Under the pieces are notes generated by a model. That model ran no database searches. It saw only the letters and a program-made list of their open reading frames with translations, and had not been told where the DNA came from. A DNA stretch of 37,539 nt from SIG644 sp045613985 (lineage in GTDB: Bacteria > Bacillota > Clostridia > Oscillospirales > CAG-272): NCBI GenBank assembly GCA_045613985.1, contig JAZLCA010000082.1:1-37539 (forward strand), in the 5' to 3' direction. Positions within the stretch are counted from its first letter, which is position 1. Each line of letters starts with the position of its first letter. Positions 1-8,783 of this stretch are shown in pieces. The translations under genes were made by a program, and so were the position numbers.

Positions 1-197
1 GGCGGGAGATGAAGAAAAAGAACAGATGTTTTTCTCCCTAGCCCTCTTTGAAGAGCGGCAAAGAAAGGGAGATCCAAGAGGGAACGTCTTGGCGTCTTTT
101 CTTTCGCCATTTCTTTGCGACGAGGCAAAGAAATGGCATCCTTGCCGAAAAGCGAACGCGCGTAGCAGTGTGAGCCCGTAGGAGAAGTTGTGGAAAA
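1..197. repeat. Dispersed repeat, copy A (cut by window start)
   Basis: Non-coding segment downstream of hemW. Read as its reverse complement it aligns over most of its length with the left half of the repeat at 10794-11306: an end like CTTCTCCTACGGGCTCACAC, then a GCGCGTTCGC block, a paired CTTTG/CAAAG hairpin, and the block CCAAGACGTTCCCTCTTGG. The right boundary near 197 is where the resemblance to other copies stops. The inner part of the element lies outside the window. No transposase is present. Homology between copies is seen directly; mobility is inference. Confidence 0.75.
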
Positions 198-212
198 TTC
201 AAACTCCCTACC

Positions 213-1346
213 TCAATCAAACAACATCTCCGCCAGCACCGTATTGCTCACCGCAAACCCCCGATCCGTAAAACACATCCTCTCGGGCGTGTCGGTCAAC
301 AGACCGGCGGCCGCAAACGGCGCGGCGGCCTCGGCATACAGGGCGTCAAAATCCTGTCCGAAGCGAGCGAAAAAATCACGCTTATCCACCCCGTCGCAAA
401 GCCGCAGGCGCAACATCACGTATTCGTCGCGTGCGGTGCGGTCGTCCAAAGTCTCCTCCGGCTCGACCGTGTCGTCGCCCGCAAGATAGGCGGCAAGGTC
501 GCGGCTGTGCCCCGTGCGAACACCACCCATCAGCGAGTGAGCCGCCGGGCCAAAGCCCAGATAATCGTCCATGTTCCAGTAGTGCAGATTGTGGCGCGAA
601 TGCTTGCCGTTCCGGGCAAAATTGCTGATCTCGTACCGCTCGTAGTCCGCATCTCGCAGGCGATCGAGCAACTGCGCGCTCATGTCGCACAAGGTGTCCT
701 CGTCGGGCAAGGGCAGGGTGTCGCCCGCCTCGAAAAAGGGGGTGTCGGGCTCGACGATCAGGCTGTAGGCCGAGATATGCTCCGGCGCAAGGGCCAGAAT
801 TTCATCCAGCGTGTGAGAAAAACTTTCGATGGTCTGATGGGGAATGCCAAACATGACGTCCAACGAAACGTTATCAAACCCGGCCGTACGGGCGGCAAGG
901 TAGGTTTTTTTGGTATCCTCAAAGGTGTGAATGCGCCCCAGTGCGGCAAGCTCTGCATCCACGGCACTCTGCGCTCCGATGCTCAGGCGATTGATACCAA
1001 GCGAGCGCAGAGCGCGCAGCTTGTCCTCGTCGGCGGTCGCGGGATTGCACTCGACCGTGATCTCGGCATCGTCCGAGAGGGCATAGTTCGTGCGAATGAT
1101 GTCAAGCAGACGGGCAAAATGAGAGGGCGAGAGCAGCGTGGGCGTGCCGCCGCCGAAATAGACGGTATCAACCGTATGATTTACGGCCCCCGGGGCTTTG
1201 TTTGTCAGCTCGTCGCACAGGCGAGCGACGTAGTGGCCCAAGGTCTGTTCCGACCGTCCGGGATAGGAGCAAAAATCGCAGTACAGACATTTGCGGCGGC
1301 AAAACGGGACGTGAACGTATAGGCCGAGCGGCTTATTTTTCTTCAT
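213..1346 (-). CDS. hemW: HemW-like radical SAM heme chaperone
   Basis: A 377-residue protein of the HemN/HemW coproporphyrinogen oxidase-like radical SAM family. Near the N-terminus the radical SAM cluster motif CX3CX2C is visible (C16, C20, C23 in FCRRKCLYCDF), followed by a GGGTPTLL motif and ECNPAT. Length and the absence of HemN-specific N-terminal sequence fit HemW, a cytoplasmic protein that binds heme and is thought to deliver it to respiratory enzymes, rather than true HemN. An upstream in-frame start would run deep into lepA; I chose the ATG at 1344-1346, which overlaps the last 14 nt of lepA, so translation is probably coupled. lepA-hemW is a common gene order in Firmicutes. The stop lies beside repeat copy A and no terminator is evident. 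HemW versus HemN is a family inference. Confidence 0.9.
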   Translation of the reverse strand: MKKNKPLGLYVHVPFCRRKCLYCDFCSYPGRSEQTLGHYVARLCDELTNKAPGAVNHTVDTVYFGGGTPTLLSPSHFARLLDIIRTNYALSDDAEITVECNPATADEDKLRALRSLGINRLSIGAQSAVDAELAALGRIHTFEDTKKTYLAARTAGFDNVSLDVMFGIPHQTIESFSHTLDEILALAPEHISAYSLIVEPDTPFFEAGDTLPLPDEDTLCDMSAQLLDRLRDADYERYEISNFARNGKHSRHNLHYWNMDDYLGFGPAAHSLMGGVRTGHSRDLAAYLAGDDTVEPEETLDDRTARDEYVMLRLRLCDGVDKRDFFARFGQDFDALYAEAAAPFAAAGLLTDTPERMCFTDRGFAVSNTVLAEMLFD

Positions 1347-3159
1347 CGTCCAGCTTGAGCACGGCCATGAATGCTTCGGGCGAGATCTGGATGCTACCCA
1401 GCTGGCGCATCTTTTTCTTACCTTCCTTCTGCTTTTCAAGCAGCTTTTTCTTACGGGTAATGTCACCGCCGTAGCACTTGGCAAGCACGTCTTTTCTCAT
1501 GGCCTTGACCGTCTCGCGGGCGATGATCTTGGCACCGATGGCGGCCTGAATGGGTACTTCAAACAGCTGGCGCGGGATGTTGTCCTTGAGCTTTTCGGCG
1601 ATCTTGCGGGCTCTTGCATAGGCCTTGTCCTCGTGAACGATAAAGAACAGTGCGTCCACCTTGTCTCCGTTGAGGAGGAAGTCGAGCTTGACCAGCTTGG
1701 ACTGCTCGTAGCCCTTGACCTCGTAGTCGAGCGAGGCGTAGCCGCGGGAACGGCTCTTGAGAGCGTCGAAGAAGTCGTAGACGATCTCACCCAGGGGCAA
1801 GTCGTAGAGCAGCTCGACGCGGGTGGGATCGAGGTGCTTCATATCGATAAAGATGCCGCGACGGTCCTGGCAAAGATCCATCAGGTTACCCACGTAATCC
1901 AGAGGGGTAATGATGGAGGCGCGGACGATGGGCTCGTACGCCTGAGAGATCTCGTCGGCGGAAGGGTAGTTGGAGGGGTTGTCGATCATGATCGTCTCGC
2001 CGTCCCGCGTTTCGATCTTGTAGATAACGCTGGGGGCGGTGGTGATCAGATCGAGATTGAACTCTCGTTCCAGTCGCTCCTCAATGATCTCCATGTGGAG
2101 AAGACCGTGGAAGCCGCAACGGAAGCCGAAGCCCAGAGCGATGGAGGTCTCAGGCTCAAACAGCAGGGCGGCGTCGTTGAGCTGCAGCTTTTCCAAGGCG
2201 TCGCGCAGATCGCCGTAACGGGCGCCGTCGGCGGGATAGATGCCGGCGTAGACCATGGATTGTGCGGGGCGGAAGCCGGGCAGGGCCTCGGTGGCGGGAC
2301 GGTGCGGATGGGTGACGGTATCACCCACGCGGGTGTCGCCCACGCTCTTGATGGAGGCGGTGATATAACCGACGTCACCGGCGCGAAGCACGTCGCATTT
2401 TTTCAGACCAAAGGGTTCAAGCGTGCCGACTTCGACCACGTCAAAGGTCGCACCCGTGCTCATCATCATCATTTTTTCACCGGCGCGAAGCGAACCGTCG
2501 CGCAGACGCACCATGACAACGACACCCAGGTAGCTGTCGTAGTAGGAGTCGAAGACGAGAGCCTTCAAGGGCGCGTCCTCGTCGCCCACGGGGGCGGGAA
2601 TATCGCGCACGACGGCCTCGAGCACGGCGGGAATGTTGATGCCGGCCTTGGCAGAGATGGCGGGGCAATCCTCGGCGGGAAGACCTATGACGTCCTCGAT
2701 TTCGCTGCGGCACTTATCCACGTCGGCGGCGGGCAGGTCGATCTTGTTGATGACGGGAACGACCTCGAGATTTGCGTCGATGGCAAGATAGGCGTTGGCA
2801 AGCGTCTGTGCCTCGATGCCCTGGCTGGCGTCCACGACAAGAAGGGCTCCTTCGCAGGCGTTGAGCGAGCGGGAGACCTCGTAGTTGAAGTCGACGTGGC
2901 CGGGGGTGTCAATCAAATTAAGGGTATAAACCTCGCCGTTGGGGGCGGTGTAGTCCAGCTTAACGGCGCGGGCCTTGATGGTGATGCCGCGCTCGCGCTC
3001 GAGATCCATGTTATCGAGCAGCTGGGATTCCATATCGCGCTTGGAGACGGTTTGAGTGGCCTCGAGCAGGCGGTCAGCCAGGGTGCTTTTGCCGTGGTCG
3101 ATGTGGGCGATGATGGAGAAATTTCGGATGTGGTTCATTCTCTCGTTGGAGTTTGCCAT
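1333..3159 (-). CDS. lepA: Elongation factor 4 (LepA)
   Basis: A 608-residue translational GTPase. The G1 motif AHIDHGKSTL is near residue 20, DTPGHVDF and NKIDLP follow, then EF-G-like domains and the LepA-specific C-terminal domain ending in a lysine-rich tail and KLDDEEK. Length matches LepA (about 600). The protein binds ribosomes and promotes back-translocation or assembly under stress. The ATG is preceded by AAAGGA 10-11 nt upstream, and a good sigma-A promoter lies at 3226-3254. The gene is followed with a 14-nt overlap by hemW, forming a two-gene operon. Confidence 0.97.
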   Translation of the reverse strand: MANSNERMNHIRNFSIIAHIDHGKSTLADRLLEATQTVSKRDMESQLLDNMDLERERGITIKARAVKLDYTAPNGEVYTLNLIDTPGHVDFNYEVSRSLNACEGALLVVDASQGIEAQTLANAYLAIDANLEVVPVINKIDLPAADVDKCRSEIEDVIGLPAEDCPAISAKAGINIPAVLEAVVRDIPAPVGDEDAPLKALVFDSYYDSYLGVVVMVRLRDGSLRAGEKMMMMSTGATFDVVEVGTLEPFGLKKCDVLRAGDVGYITASIKSVGDTRVGDTVTHPHRPATEALPGFRPAQSMVYAGIYPADGARYGDLRDALEKLQLNDAALLFEPETSIALGFGFRCGFHGLLHMEIIEERLEREFNLDLITTAPSVIYKIETRDGETIMIDNPSNYPSADEISQAYEPIVRASIITPLDYVGNLMDLCQDRRGIFIDMKHLDPTRVELLYDLPLGEIVYDFFDALKSRSRGYASLDYEVKGYEQSKLVKLDFLLNGDKVDALFFIVHEDKAYARARKIAEKLKDNIPRQLFEVPIQAAIGAKIIARETVKAMRKDVLAKCYGGDITRKKKLLEKQKEGKKKMRQLGSIQISPEAFMAVLKLDDEEK

Positions 3160-3225
3160 AGGTTTCGGTCCTTTGTTTTATTTTTTGGATAGCGGCGTGA
3201 GCCGATACATATTTTCTCATTATAT

Positions 3226-3254
3226 ATTATAGCGGAAATTTTTTCGTTTTGCAA
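3226..3254 (-). promoter_or_regulatory. Sigma-A promoter of lepA-hemW
   Basis: On the minus strand TTGCAA (3254-3249) is followed after 17 nt by TATAAT (3231-3226), about 65 nt upstream of the lepA start. The -10 box is consensus and the -35 box matches four of six positions, including TTG. Confidence 0.8.
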
Positions 3255-3300
3255 GGGGGGAAGGGGGGATTTGTGGCCGGGGAGGTGAAATTTTTTACTA

Positions 3301-3490
3301 TTTCGTAGCCGGACGCTAATGCTGGCTTATCATTTCGTGTTTATTCGAAGTTCAGTTACCCGCTTTGGAAGAATTTTGCCTTGCAAAATTCTTCCCTTAG
3401 AAAAGCAACTTTTGTACCGCGCGCCGCGCGGTATCGGCTTTGATGTTCTTTCCTTCTCGGATGAGAAAGAAGGGACACTCCGTCGCCCAC
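3301..3490. repeat. Degenerate fragment of the dispersed repeat; rest of the lepA-isomerase gap
   Basis: The 400-nt gap between lepA and the isomerase gene contains, besides two outward promoters, a diverged piece of the repeat family. GTAGCCGGACGCT at its left matches the right end of the 11.3-kb copy, and CGGCTTTGATGTTCTTTCC followed by a CTTCTCGGATGAGAAAG hairpin matches the copy near 17.4 kb. A further hairpin AGAATTTTGCCTTGCAAAATTCT lies at about 3370-3392. I see no coding sequence here; short frames read through the repeat. Confidence 0.5.
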
Positions 3491-3492
3491 CC

Positions 3493-3521
3493 TTGACATT
3501 TGTGTTGAACATTGATATAAT
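3493..3521 (+). promoter_or_regulatory. Consensus sigma-A promoter of the isomerase gene
   Basis: TTGACA (3493-3498), 17-nt spacer, TATAAT (3516-3521): a perfect consensus housekeeping promoter 38 nt before the start codon at 3560. This predicts strong constitutive transcription unless an operator is present; I see none. Confidence 0.88.
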
Positions 3522-3559
3522 AATTACAACTATACTTTCCCCACTCGGAGGATACTACC

Positions 3560-4318
3560 ATGTCTTTTTATCCCGGTCTTGTTTCCATCTCCTTCCGCCG
3601 CTATTCGGTGGATGAAATACTCGACGCTTGCCAAAAAGCAGGGCTTGCCCTGATCGAATGGGGCAGTGACGTTCACGTCCCCGCGGGCAATGCACCGATC
3701 GCTGACGAGGTCGCTGCCAAAACTGCGGCTGCCGGTCTGCGTACCGTTGCTTACGGCTCCTATTTCCGCCTGGGCCAACACACGCCCGCAGAGTTTGCCC
3801 CCTATATCGACAGCGCAAAACGCTTGGGTGCCAAGGTCATCCGCGTCTGGGGTGGCATCAAGGGCAGTGCCAAAATGAGCGAGGAGGAAAGAGCGCGCCT
3901 GATCGCCGACGCTCGCGCCATTGCCGACATGGCGGCGGATGCCGGTTTGATCGTCACGCTGGAATGCCACGGCGATACCGTAACTGACCATGTCGACAGC
4001 GGCATCGCCTTTTATGAGGAGGTCAATCACCCCGCTCTTCGTGCCTACTGGCAGCCCAACCAGTTTCACGATGAAGCCTACAACCTTGCCGCGGCCGAAC
4101 GCTACGCTTGTTTGACCGAATGCCTGCACGTGTTCCATTGGAGCGCGACCGCCCGTCATCCGTTGTCGGACGGCACGGCGATCTGGGAGAAATATCTGGA
4201 TATGTTCCGCGAAGAGGCAAAGACGCGCGATATTGGACTTTTGCTCGAATTTATGCACGACGACCGTCTGGAAACGCTGGCAGAGACTGCCGCGACGCTC
4301 AAGGGCTGGATCGGATAA
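3560..4318 (+). CDS. Sugar phosphate isomerase/epimerase, xylose isomerase-like TIM barrel
   Basis: A 252-residue protein of the AP endonuclease 2/xylose isomerase-like TIM-barrel superfamily. Candidate metal and catalytic residues sit at the ends of strands: E33 (LIEWG), E135 and H137 (TLECHGD), H170 (NQFHDE), H190/H193 (LHVFHWS) and E230 (LLEFMHDD). Such enzymes usually isomerise or epimerise keto sugars or inositol derivatives with Mn or Mg. No signal peptide, so cytoplasmic. The start has a clear GGAGG 8 nt upstream and a perfect consensus promoter. The substrate cannot be told from sequence. It is 28 kb from the microcompartment operon, so I do not connect the two. Confidence 0.85.
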   Translation: MSFYPGLVSISFRRYSVDEILDACQKAGLALIEWGSDVHVPAGNAPIADEVAAKTAAAGLRTVAYGSYFRLGQHTPAEFAPYIDSAKRLGAKVIRVWGGIKGSAKMSEEERARLIADARAIADMAADAGLIVTLECHGDTVTDHVDSGIAFYEEVNHPALRAYWQPNQFHDEAYNLAAAERYACLTECLHVFHWSATARHPLSDGTAIWEKYLDMFREEAKTRDIGLLLEFMHDDRLETLAETAATLKGWIG

Positions 4319-4428
4319 TATTTTTTTGCAAGAATTCGGACAAAACGGTTGCTTTTTGCCGCACTCACTCGTATTCGTGTGTGTAGCGTATCCGTGAATG
4401 CGCAATCCGCTGATAAAGGAGAACCAAC

Positions 4429-6189
4429 ATGAAGAAATGGACATTGCTGTTGCTGTGCATGGTCTTGGCGGGCAGTCTTTGGGGCTGTCATGGCGAGCTT
4501 CCCACCCCGCCCGTCGAGGATAATCCTCCCGGCTGGCAAGCCATGTTTGACAGCTATGAAGACGTTTTAAATAAGTACCGCGAGCTGTTGTCGGGGGCCG
4601 AGGAGATCTCGACCGATCTGCCCGCCGACGAGCGCGACCGCGATATTCTTGCGGCGCTGACCGACGCGGCCGCCTATTCTCTCGACGAGCCCGCGGAGAA
4701 GGGCTACGGTTATCTCGACGTCAACGGCGACGGAACACAGGAGCTTATTCTGTTCTCGCAGGATTATCTCAAGCTCTACTCGATCTACACCCTGCAAAAG
4801 GGCAAGCCCACCCTCGTGTACGACTGGGTGGAGGGAGAGGGCGTGCATCGCGGCGCGATCGACCGCGCGGGATACATCTACGCATCGTCCTCCCCCGCGC
4901 TATATACCAACGTGGAGACGCCCCCCGAGGAGTGGTACACGTCCGTGTGGCGCTTGACCGAGGACGGACAGCGCAAGGGTATCACTTTGCGCACCTACGA
5001 CGAGAACGGCGATGGCTCGCCCGAGAAATACAAGGCCTCGGCCGGTGACCTTTCGTTTGAGCTTGAAGAGCAAAGCCATATTTATACGTGGCGGCAATGG
5101 GAAGACGATATGCGCTCTTGCCTGATGGGGTCTCGCCGTCACATTGGCGATGCCGGCTTGCGCTTCACCGCCCTTTTGGATGACAAAAAAACGCCCGACG
5201 AAAGTCTCCCTGTGGCCGACCTGTCAACCTACGACGGCATTCTCGCCGCGTATCGCAAGATGGTCGCCCTTTATCCCAATTACAATCCGTATGACAGCTA
5301 TTTGATCTCGGAGCAATATACCGCCGGTTACCGCTTTGAAACGGATGCGGACTTTGCCCTGTACGCCCGTCTGTTGACGGCAGGCTATAGCGTCCGCCCC
5401 GAAGAGAACCGCCAAGGACACTTTGCTACAGGCGGGCAGAACGCCTACGGTTACGATCAAAGAGACCTCAATGGCGACGGCACAGAGGAGCTGATCCTTT
5501 TGACCGATGCCTATGATGTCATCGCCGTGTTCACGATGCGACAAGGAAAGGCCGAGCTTATTTGCCTGCGCCCCGACCGGATCGACGAAGAGGGTAACAT
5601 TTACGAAAGCTATGCCTCCACCTACTATCTGGCCAACGATGAATATCGCATCTGGTCGCTGGACGAAAAGGGAAATAAGGTGGCAGAATTTGTGGCTTGG
5701 CAAGCCATGGTAGAGCCTCACCGTTTTGCCTACTATCAGCTGGTGGATGGCGACGAGGTTCGCATCCCCGACGAGGAGGCCGAAGAGGTGATGAGCCGCT
5801 TTGACGGCAAGGCTGCCTTGGTCGGCAATGCGCAATATATGCGGGGTGTGACGGGGCTTTCCTTCCTTACCGTGTTTGAACGGGCGATGCCGAACGAGAG
5901 CTACGTTCTTACCTGGACGCATTTCGCCAATTATTCGGACGTGTTGACCATCACCTCCGTATCCGAAAGCGAAGTGAGATTTACCTGGCACGAAGAAAAG
6001 GGCGAGAGCGAAATTACGCTGACCGCCACCGCGTCCGCCGCTGATCGCTACGCCTTTGAAGCCGACGGCATCAAAGGACAGCTTGCCTTTGGCGTGCGTT
6101 GCGTGTGGGTGATCGTCGAGGAGAGCGCGACCGAAACGATTGCTCCCGGCGCGTATCTGTATGATATTTTTGATAGGCACAATTCCTAA
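4429..6189 (+). CDS. Large surface lipoprotein with two calcium-loop-like repeats, function unknown
   Basis: A 586-residue predicted lipoprotein: hydrophobic signal peptide and lipobox LWGC with the lipidated cysteine at residue 20. The mature part has two copies of the same unit, in which a DxNxDGxxEL loop (LDVNGDGTQEL near residue 100; DLNGDGTEEL near residue 350) precedes a beta strand, resembling VCBS/FG-GAP or EF-hand-like calcium loops. Each unit follows a 'YxDxLxxYR' helix (SYEDVLNKYREL; TYDGILAAYRKM), suggesting internal duplication. I do not recognise a named family; no catalytic motif is seen. RBS AAAGGAGA precedes the ATG. No separate promoter was found, so it may be read through from the isomerase gene 110 nt upstream. 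A strong bidirectional terminator follows. Confidence 0.8.
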   Translation: MKKWTLLLLCMVLAGSLWGCHGELPTPPVEDNPPGWQAMFDSYEDVLNKYRELLSGAEEISTDLPADERDRDILAALTDAAAYSLDEPAEKGYGYLDVNGDGTQELILFSQDYLKLYSIYTLQKGKPTLVYDWVEGEGVHRGAIDRAGYIYASSSPALYTNVETPPEEWYTSVWRLTEDGQRKGITLRTYDENGDGSPEKYKASAGDLSFELEEQSHIYTWRQWEDDMRSCLMGSRRHIGDAGLRFTALLDDKKTPDESLPVADLSTYDGILAAYRKMVALYPNYNPYDSYLISEQYTAGYRFETDADFALYARLLTAGYSVRPEENRQGHFATGGQNAYGYDQRDLNGDGTEELILLTDAYDVIAVFTMRQGKAELICLRPDRIDEEGNIYESYASTYYLANDEYRIWSLDEKGNKVAEFVAWQAMVEPHRFAYYQLVDGDEVRIPDEEAEEVMSRFDGKAALVGNAQYMRGVTGLSFLTVFERAMPNESYVLTWTHFANYSDVLTITSVSESEVRFTWHEEKGESEITLTATASAADRYAFEADGIKGQLAFGVRCVWVIVEESATETIAPGAYLYDIFDRHNS

Positions 6190-6191
6190 AT

Positions 6192-6228
6192 AAAAAACGG
6201 CTCCCTTGGAAAAAGGGAGTCGTTTTTT
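6192..6228. terminator. Bidirectional intrinsic terminator
   Basis: An A6 run, the stem CGGCTCCCTT/AAGGGAGTCG and a T6 run lie between two convergent genes (stops at 6189 and 6233). It serves the lipoprotein gene on plus and the DUF1934 gene on minus. Confidence 0.9.
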
Positions 6229-6232
6229 GTCT

Positions 6233-6748
6233 TTATTCCTTGATTTCTAGATGCAGTCGACAACGCTCGGCCTGCGCTCCGCGGATCTCTACCACGTAGT
6301 CGAGATCGAGCGTGGCCTCATTATCGAGAAGGCGGTTGTCCACTTTAATGGTATGCACGCACACCTCGAAAGGCATAAATGGCGTTTTGTAGGTGCAAAA
6401 ATGCCGCTTGCCCGGCTCAAACACCAGCGCGGTACTGACACTTCCGCTGCGGATCATGGTCAAAAGATGGGGCTGGGAGCGGACGAAGGACAGCTGGGAG
6501 GACGTTCCCTCCATGCCGGTCAGGGCGGTCTCCTCGTAGCTCAAAGAGAACATATCGTCGGTCAGGCGCAGGCGGGCATCGCTGTACATTTCCATGTTCT
6601 GCGGTTCGTCGTCGTCCGTCTCCAGCGGATCGAACACGCCTTCAAGGTAAGCGTCGGCCTCGGTCATGCCGGCCAGCATATCCTCAAACAACTGCGCCGC
6701 GACACCGAAACGCTCCGAGCGCAAAAAAATTCTCACTTTTTTCAGCAT
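6233..6748 (-). CDS. DUF1934 (YwiB-like) beta-barrel protein
   Basis: A 171-residue protein matching the DUF1934/YwiB family pattern: LSYEETALTGMEGTSSQLSF, then LTMIRSGSVSTALVFEPGKRHFC, YKTPFMPFEV, and a terminal beta region with LDLDYVVEI. The family is a small calycin-like barrel of unknown function, about 140 residues in Bacillus; here there is an extra N-terminal helical part with 'SERFGVAAQLFEDMLAGMTEADAYLEG'. I chose the ATG at 6746-6748 because AAGGAGA sits 7 nt upstream; an in-frame ATG 33 nt earlier has no such site. The start overlaps the stop of the Nudix gene by 7 nt, indicating coupled translation. Confidence 0.8.
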   Translation of the reverse strand: MLKKVRIFLRSERFGVAAQLFEDMLAGMTEADAYLEGVFDPLETDDDEPQNMEMYSDARLRLTDDMFSLSYEETALTGMEGTSSQLSFVRSQPHLLTMIRSGSVSTALVFEPGKRHFCTYKTPFMPFEVCVHTIKVDNRLLDNEATLDLDYVVEIRGAQAERCRLHLEIKE

Positions 6749-7308
6749 GGCAATTCTCCTTTTCTTTGCTTCATGATCCACACCTTCAGAATTGCCGTTT
6801 GGGTTTTGGCATCCGGGACCTCGCCGCGCAGGATCCTGTCGACCAGCTCGGACAGGGGGATGCGGACAACGTCCAAAAATTCATCCTCGTCGGGGCTGGT
6901 TTCGCCAAAGGTCAACTCTTCGGCCAAATACATATCGATCACCTCGTCTACGTAGGCGGGGGTGGCGAGCAGCTGACCGATATGCGTCAGCTTTTGGCAG
7001 ACGGCTCCCGTTTCTTCCCGCAATTCGCGCAAGGCGGCCGCGACGCGGTCTTCCTGTGCAGAGTCCAGCTTGCCCGCCGGGATCTCGAGCAGGACCTTTG
7101 CATTGGGGTAGCGGAATTGGCGGACACATACCACCTCGCCCCGGTCCGTCAAGGGAACGACGCAGACGGCGCCGACGTGGCGGATGACCTCGCGCACAGC
7201 CTCCTGCCGGTTGGGAAGGAGAACGGTGTCGCGAAAGAGGTGGACGATTTTACCATCGTAGATAAGCTCGGAGGAAAGAGGGGTTTCAATGAGGTGAGAA
7301 TCGGTCAT
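6742..7308 (-). CDS. Nudix hydrolase, ADP-ribose pyrophosphatase type
   Basis: A 188-residue NudF-like Nudix hydrolase. The Nudix box GX5EX7REXXEEXG is intact, running from GKLDSAQED to LREETG near residues 79-101. The protein would hydrolyse ADP-ribose or related nucleoside diphosphate sugars to AMP and ribose-5-phosphate, using Mg at the glutamates of the box. The ATG at 7306-7308 is chosen because GAAAGGA is 6 nt upstream; a longer N-terminus would be unlike the family. The downstream DUF1934 gene overlaps by 7 nt. No promoter was recognised in the 129 nt up to the OYE gene. Confidence 0.92.
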   Translation of the reverse strand: MTDSHLIETPLSSELIYDGKIVHLFRDTVLLPNRQEAVREVIRHVGAVCVVPLTDRGEVVCVRQFRYPNAKVLLEIPAGKLDSAQEDRVAAALRELREETGAVCQKLTHIGQLLATPAYVDEVIDMYLAEELTFGETSPDEDEFLDVVRIPLSELVDRILRGEVPDAKTQTAILKVWIMKQRKGELPC

Positions 7309-7437
7309 AGGATGTCCTTTCAGGGATGGTTTCGTTTGGCTCAAGCTTTTGTGATTTTGCAGGGGCAAATCTTGTTCGCCCGCCCCTGTCGCGTATGCAC
7401 GGCGGGTGGCCGCTTGGGGGCTTCTTTAAGAAGCTTG

Positions 7438-8766
7438 TTACTTTTGCACCAACTCTTTATAAATCGGCGCATACACCTCGGCGTCGCGTACGACGCAGCC
7501 GGGGGTGCCGCCGGGCTTGCGCATGATCTCGGTGCATTTGGAGCAGGCCAAGCACAGCTTTTTGTCGTTCAATTTACCCGTCTTGGCGATGTCGACGGCC
7601 AGGTCGGGATAGGCCAGCGTCTGACGGCCAAAGCCGGCGAAGGCAAACCAGCCCTCGTTGATGCAGCCCGCCGCCACGTGAGGAGCTGCGCCGCCCATGA
7701 AGGTTAGAGCAGAGCTGATGACCGCCACCTCGGGGATGGACTTTGCCACCTCGGCCGTTCCCTTGAGCATACGCTCGCAGCCGATCATGGGATGCTCGGG
7801 GGCCTCGTAGCCGCCGCGGGTGTAGGGACGGTTGACGTGAGGATTGAAATAGGGATTGCCCATGGTGAAGTCGAGCAGCTTGACGCCGCTGTCGCGAAGC
7901 GCTTGGCAAAGGGCGATGGCCTCGGTCATGTCGGGATCGGTCGTTCCGTCGTCGCGCACGCCAAAGCCGTCGGGGTAGAGATAGCCGTCGTACAGATTCA
8001 TGCGGGAGGTGATCAGAAAGTCCTTGCCGCAAAGACGTACCGACTCGGCTACGGCCGTGCGGAACAGTCTGGTTCGATTTTCAAAGCTGCCGCCGAACTT
8101 GCCGGGGCGGGTGTATGCACTGAGCAGCTCGCACAAAAGATAGCGGTGGCAGCACTTGATATCTGCGCCGTCAAAGCCGCATTTTTCGGCCAGCTGCGCG
8201 CCTTCGATCAGCTTTTGCTGCACCGTTTCCAAATAATCGTCGGTTACGATGCGGCTGTCGTCGATGGGATTGTTCGCCTCCAGCGTTGCGCAGTGGTAGG
8301 CGATCAGCGGGGCCGGTGTGCCCTCGGGCTTGCTGTAGCGGCCCGAGTGAGTCAGCTGGGCAATGACCAGCGGCTCGTAGCCGTTTTCCTTGAGGCAGAC
8401 GGTTTTGATCCTCTCAACTAGACGGGCAAAATCGTCGGCCGTGTTTTCGTTGATATAAAGCTGGCGGGGATTGGCACGACCTTCGTTCAATACCGCCATG
8501 GCCTCGGCCCATACGATACCTGCGCCGCCCTTGGCAAAGCGGTCGTAGCGACGCAAGCCCAGCTCGTCGGGGCGACCGTCAAGGGTGCCGTCGCAGCCCT
8601 CCATGGGCTGATAAGCGATGCGGTTGGGTGCGATTTTCGAGCCGATGCGCAAGGGAGTATTCAACACGTCCGTGGTTTCGGACCAAGGAAGCTCCACTCC
8701 CGCCTCGGCGCACATGGCGCGGTATTGCTCCTCGTTCTTTGGTACAGTCAATGCCATATGATTCAT
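7438..8766 (-). CDS. NADH:flavin oxidoreductase, Old Yellow Enzyme type, with cysteine cluster
   Basis: A 442-residue OYE-family TIM-barrel flavoprotein. The N-terminal LRIGSKIAPNRIAYQPMEGCDG segment corresponds to the FMN-binding start of the barrel; AQLTHSGR and GFDGADIKCCHRYLLCELLS are typical OYE/2,4-dienoyl-CoA reductase motifs. Near the C-terminus C405, C408, C411 and C424 form a CX2CX2CX12C set like the 4Fe-4S site of 2,4-dienoyl-CoA reductase, but the NAD(P)-binding C-terminal domain of that enzyme is absent. It probably reduces an activated C=C bond; substrate unknown. The SD GGAAGGAG is 17 nt from this ATG with a hairpin between them; an alternative ATG is three codons downstream. 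Divergent from a dehydrogenase cluster, with which it may share a pathway. Confidence 0.88.
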   Translation of the reverse strand: MNHMALTVPKNEEQYRAMCAEAGVELPWSETTDVLNTPLRIGSKIAPNRIAYQPMEGCDGTLDGRPDELGLRRYDRFAKGGAGIVWAEAMAVLNEGRANPRQLYINENTADDFARLVERIKTVCLKENGYEPLVIAQLTHSGRYSKPEGTPAPLIAYHCATLEANNPIDDSRIVTDDYLETVQQKLIEGAQLAEKCGFDGADIKCCHRYLLCELLSAYTRPGKFGGSFENRTRLFRTAVAESVRLCGKDFLITSRMNLYDGYLYPDGFGVRDDGTTDPDMTEAIALCQALRDSGVKLLDFTMGNPYFNPHVNRPYTRGGYEAPEHPMIGCERMLKGTAEVAKSIPEVAVISSALTFMGGAAPHVAAGCINEGWFAFAGFGRQTLAYPDLAVDIAKTGKLNDKKLCLACSKCTEIMRKPGGTPGCVVRDAEVYAPIYKELVQK

Positions 8767-8783
8767 CGCGGAATGTTTCCGCG
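8767..8783 (-). promoter_or_regulatory. Hairpin between Shine-Dalgarno and start codon of the OYE gene
   Basis: The 17 nt separating the SD (GGAAGGAGCG, 8793-8784) from the ATG at 8766 form a perfect 7-bp stem CGCGGAA/TTCCGCG with a 3-nt loop. Unfolded, the spacing is too long for normal initiation; folded, it would bring the SD next to the start. The arrangement is seen directly; a role in translation is inference. Confidence 0.6.

Noticed and set aside
1633..3192. Long open frame on plus opposite lepA (519 codons)
   Set aside because: It mirrors lepA, has a composition of V/G/D-rich shadow translation, no SD site and no recognisable motif.
3560..4318. Linking the sugar isomerase to the microcompartment pathway
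   Set aside because: It is 28 kb away with its own promoter and is not in the fucose or rhamnose isomerase families.
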